This document shows positions 35,401-36,084 of a stretch of 36,084 bases of DNA, one piece after another; position 1 is the first letter of the stretch; each line of letters begins with the position of its first letter. The notes beneath the pieces were generated by a model that did not search any database, had not been told where the DNA came from, and worked only from the letters and a program-made list of their open reading frames with translations. Source of the stretch: Clostridia bacterium. GTDB taxonomy: Bacteria; Bacillota; Clostridia; UBA1381; UBA9506. The position numbers were made by a program, and so were the translations under genes. Location of the stretch: NCBI GenBank assembly GCA_017935435.1, contig JAGBHP010000059.1, positions 1-36,084 of the forward strand, read 5' to 3'.

Positions 35401-35514
35401 TTAGCAGAGGGTTGCGAGTGGAACTCGGATGTGATTTCTACAAAAGCTGGAAATGTAAAAGAACTGAAAATTCCTGTTTATAATGGAAGCGCAACAATTG
35501 AATTTATAAAATAA
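32431..35514 (+). CDS. Large secreted protein of unknown function, possible carbohydrate-active enzyme
   Basis: A 1027-residue protein with a clear signal peptide (MKRL, a hydrophobic core, probable cleavage after VTA near residue 23). I do not recognise a named family. The N-terminal 350 residues look beta-rich. A middle stretch (about residues 390-770) is helix-rich with W/Y/H-containing motifs (GGRHTMGQSASLAAVAAIP, WPMQHVFFIYPNIAEAYLL, ESNQWSEIIYGHLMVYQATGE, SGYYMEKYAPSGSYQDLSMHNY). The remainder is beta-rich again. A helical toroid followed by beta-sandwich is the layout of several polysaccharide lyases (chondroitin/hyaluronate and heparinase types), so that is a reasonable guess only. 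No dockerin, SLH or sortase motif is seen, so release from the cell is expected. It has its own promoter and follows the sugar-related operon. Confidence 0.7.
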   Translation: MKRLISLVLITVLFILQVPFVTALDEIYVEGGFSSRLLARSENLSFNLSISNSLNSSLKAVLIFGKYAGGKLQDTDIYFYDNIPAGASAISEETAVFDEKTDKITAFLFDSLNSAKPIFVGDAVMDEYEPLISNYMNSSLVTAVSHDIPTGDSFTSRFPNCVEFSYNPDRATVSGGGMLAEFKEGGPKEVYIKTISKANDTNQLFKQFRSVRIIDPDGKTVCFYDFSEKDLETEEIILSVPEGKAGIWTISYIGGRPNGDRITIGVPECIAWGIRGETSFKFITNTPRQWYVYVPAKSTDVCKIKKNGYTAAIKIYDENGDLIPENTDENSYYSYEITPKATDVVWKVTNTRKLGDEIASEVLCFATGVPGLLCPTEEMARRLKGGTVFSDDGILLGGNYQKIVRNAMLSHKDDDLAVNLDFLSEIPEEIDENKLDIEAILFGVYGGLYGIAKGVEKQVLDPTSPYFGAFPSAENDLTKTYESFVYGGRHTMGQSASLAAVAAIPTKLNPGYNNRALITRSMLAAFTHFMAMSPDFLIRENVNSRGNFWPMQHVFFIYPNIAEAYLLLKDKITKEEAEIWRNGLILIGDKLCNYFASESNQWSEIIYGHLMVYQATGEERFLKYFERAAEGFTKENKQFDGSNGQHSSGYYMEKYAPSGSYQDLSMHNYVAAYLDYKNLADRNEEICKTMRESIERAVTYESLFWLKQPSGSVISPTAVNYRAPIEMMANCGYPGTFLAAIDFPAARGLIQMLPYSATNYKYATTMPHVTLNNPSFARKIVETGLKAKGEYSNGNVSGSWTPRVYRAYANVKRTETASTPPIYETDKFWDLEGTVGIKKNGWYVLSVYNARATGGSARSGLPTAIWHEDVGAVLTAMNYTLEDATLSTHSRIEVLSGEALYKTAYENGEFSWVKEGESFKISQNVSSVGKAEILTEMKANGVKLSVALQSINENTIDNAYVILPINISQGTANLENGDLTYTVGEKTVHILAEGCEWNSDVISTKAGNVKELKIPVYNGSATIEFIK

Positions 35515-35641
35515 TTTATCAAGCTCTACCTCGTAACATCTTAAATTTTATGTTGTTGAATGTAGGGCGCAGCGTTTACGATGTGCCGAAAGTGGCTTGA
35601 AGGTTTCCGCCAAACCCTGCATTATTTGGTGATAAAACGCA

Positions 35642-35673
35642 AGAAATCTGCCGTAAGGCAGATTTCTCTTGTT
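35642..35673 (+). terminator. Probable terminator of the large secreted-protein gene
   Basis: A perfect 11-bp stem (35642-35652 with 35657-35667) with loop GTAA, then CTTGTTT. It sits about 130 bases after the stop. The T tract is short. Confidence 0.6.
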
Positions 35674-35693
35674 TAAATGGTGTAGCAACCAAC

Positions 35694-35753
35694 AGCTGTG
35701 CAAATAAAAAAAGTGCATCAACTAAAAGTCAATGCACCGAAAAATGCACAGCT
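35694..35753. repeat. Nested inverted repeats
   Basis: Outer arms AGCTGTGCA (35694-35702) and TGCACAGCT (35745-35753) enclose inner arms GTGCAT (35713-35718) and ATGCAC (35732-35737). On the plus strand it is followed by TTTATTG, so it may be a second terminator or a remnant of mobile DNA. Confidence 0.45.
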
Positions 35754-35760
35754 TTTATTG

Positions 35761-35880
35761 TTGTCACACAATTTTTATATATTTCCAAGCCATTAAATTA
35801 GCATAGCAAATAAAGCGTACATTTTTACCGAAGGCAAAAAAATACTAATCTAATAGCAATTATATAAAAAAGTGTGACAA
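35761..35880. repeat. Possible MITE-like unit with imperfect ~20-bp inverted ends
   Basis: TTGTCACAC at 35761-35769 and GTGTGACAA at 35872-35880 are perfect inverse copies. The similarity continues inward through T-rich sequence to TATATA, about 20 bp with a few mismatches. The unit is about 120 bp and non-coding. Only one copy is visible here, so mobility is unproven. Confidence 0.35.
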
Positions 35881-35945
35881 ATATATTCTACCATATTTTA
35901 ATCGAACAGTCAATAATTAATAACAAAAAAAGCTCCCTTTTACTG

Positions 35946-35999
35946 AACCGACCCCCGAAAGTTAGACCAAAAATCTAACGATTGGGAGGTCGGTTTTTT
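35946..35999 (+). promoter_or_regulatory. Hairpin with U tract in the IS left end, sequestering the transposase ribosome binding site
   Basis: Arms 35946-35956 and 35984-35995 pair over 11 bp with one bulged A. After a 4x4 internal loop, GTTAGA (35961-35966) pairs with TCTAAC (35974-35979). T6 follows at 35994-35999, directly before the ATG. The ribosome binding site GGGAGG (35984-35989) is inside the stem. Transcripts entering from outside would terminate or be poorly translated, a known way ISs avoid activation by neighbouring promoters. Confidence 0.6.
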
Positions 36000-36000
36000 C

Positions 36001-36084
36001 ATGGCAAAATATAGTTATGAATTTAAAATGAATGTTGTACAAGAATACTTAAATGGTAATGGTGGGTTTACATATCTTTCTCAA
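36001..36084 (+). CDS. IS3-family transposase OrfA (helix-turn-helix), 5' part only
   Basis: An ATG at 36001 opens MAKYSYEFKMNVVQEYLNGN, then GGFTYLSQ, running off the window after 28 codons. This is the typical start of the OrfA DNA-binding protein of IS150-type elements (KYSxEFKLKVVQEYL-x-G-x-G). In these elements OrfA is followed by the DDE integrase OrfB through a -1 frameshift, which cannot be seen here. GGGAGG lies 11 bases upstream, within the end hairpin. Confidence 0.85.
   Translation, partial: MAKYSYEFKMNVVQEYLNGNGGFTYLSQ

Larger units (their letters stand above)
35515..35943. other. Intergenic stretch with hairpins and a small inverted-repeat element, no gene seen
   Basis: No convincing coding frame is visible. 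The stretch 35562-35590 (GTAGGGCGCAGCGTTTACG and following) resembles short interspersed GC-rich repeats common between clostridial genes; this is from memory, not a search. It is followed by a terminator hairpin, a nested inverted repeat and an approximately 120-bp unit with inverted ends, then the IS end. Confidence 0.5.
35944..36084 (+). mobile_element. Left end of an IS3-family (IS150-like) insertion sequence, partial
   Basis: TGAACCGACCCCCGAAAGTT at 35944 resembles the left inverted repeat of IS150-group elements (TG-x-ACTGACCCC-type ends followed by AAAGTTAGAC). It is followed at once by the first transposase frame. The element continues past the right edge. A low-GC, repeat-rich stretch precedes it. 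Confidence 0.75.

Overview
The window reads as chromosomal DNA of a low-GC, endospore-forming Clostridia-type Firmicute. Sporulation genes (pdaA, spoIVB, spmA, spmB, spoIIE, whiA, a spoVT remnant) occur with acetate-forming pta-ackA, strong AGGAGG-type ribosome binding sites, frequent TTG starts and sigma-A-type promoters. I cannot name a genus. I see no rRNA, tRNA or CRISPR array.

Layout. (1) 1-1040: the end of a GC-richer mobile element carrying a ParB-like gene with an in-frame stop. The element ends inside codons 11-12 of a minus-strand gene whose first residues, MKATGIVRRID, are those of SpoVT, so spoVT appears to be interrupted. (2) 1.2-4.1 kb: an inositol-monophosphatase-like gene, and a convergent two-gene operon of an organophosphate-type transporter plus a phosphodiesterase/phosphatase. 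(3) 4.2-6.4 kb: pdaA and spoIVB. (4) 6.4-11.5 kb: holA, a cytosolic neutral-ceramidase-like protein with its own strong promoter, and pta-ackA. (5) 11.7-12.8 kb: spmA-spmB. (6) 22.8 down to 12.9 kb: a tightly packed nine-gene minus-strand operon (DUF6062-type protein, coaE, lytic transglycosylase, apbE, polA, whiA, RseC-like, rqcH, archaeal-type phosphoglycerate mutase). It ends in a hairpin that also contains the spmA ribosome binding site. (7) 22.9-25.3 kb: spoIIE behind a promoter with a 21-bp spacer and Spo0A-box-like sites.

(8) 25.4-32.3 kb: an accessory metabolic block. It holds a PPC/DUF296 protein, an AraC-type regulator, then a five-gene operon: GlpA-like oxidoreductase with a BFD-type [2Fe-2S] domain, a second FAD/NAD oxidoreductase, a DUF1667 Cys protein, an M81/MlrC-type metallohydrolase and a TIM-barrel sugar isomerase/epimerase. 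The operon promoter overlaps two direct repeats 22 bp apart, which the neighbouring AraC protein probably binds. (9) 32.4-35.5 kb: a 1027-residue secreted protein of unknown function. (10) 35.5-36.1 kb: a repeat-rich intergenic stretch, then the left end of an IS3-family (IS150-like) element running off the window.

Most notable: the interruption of spoVT; a one-base frameshift separating the membrane anchor from the catalytic domain of a lytic transglycosylase; ribosome binding sites buried in terminator-like hairpins in front of spmA and the IS transposase; the Spo0A-type spoIIE promoter; and the AraC-controlled oxidoreductase/MlrC/epimerase operon, whose substrate is unknown.
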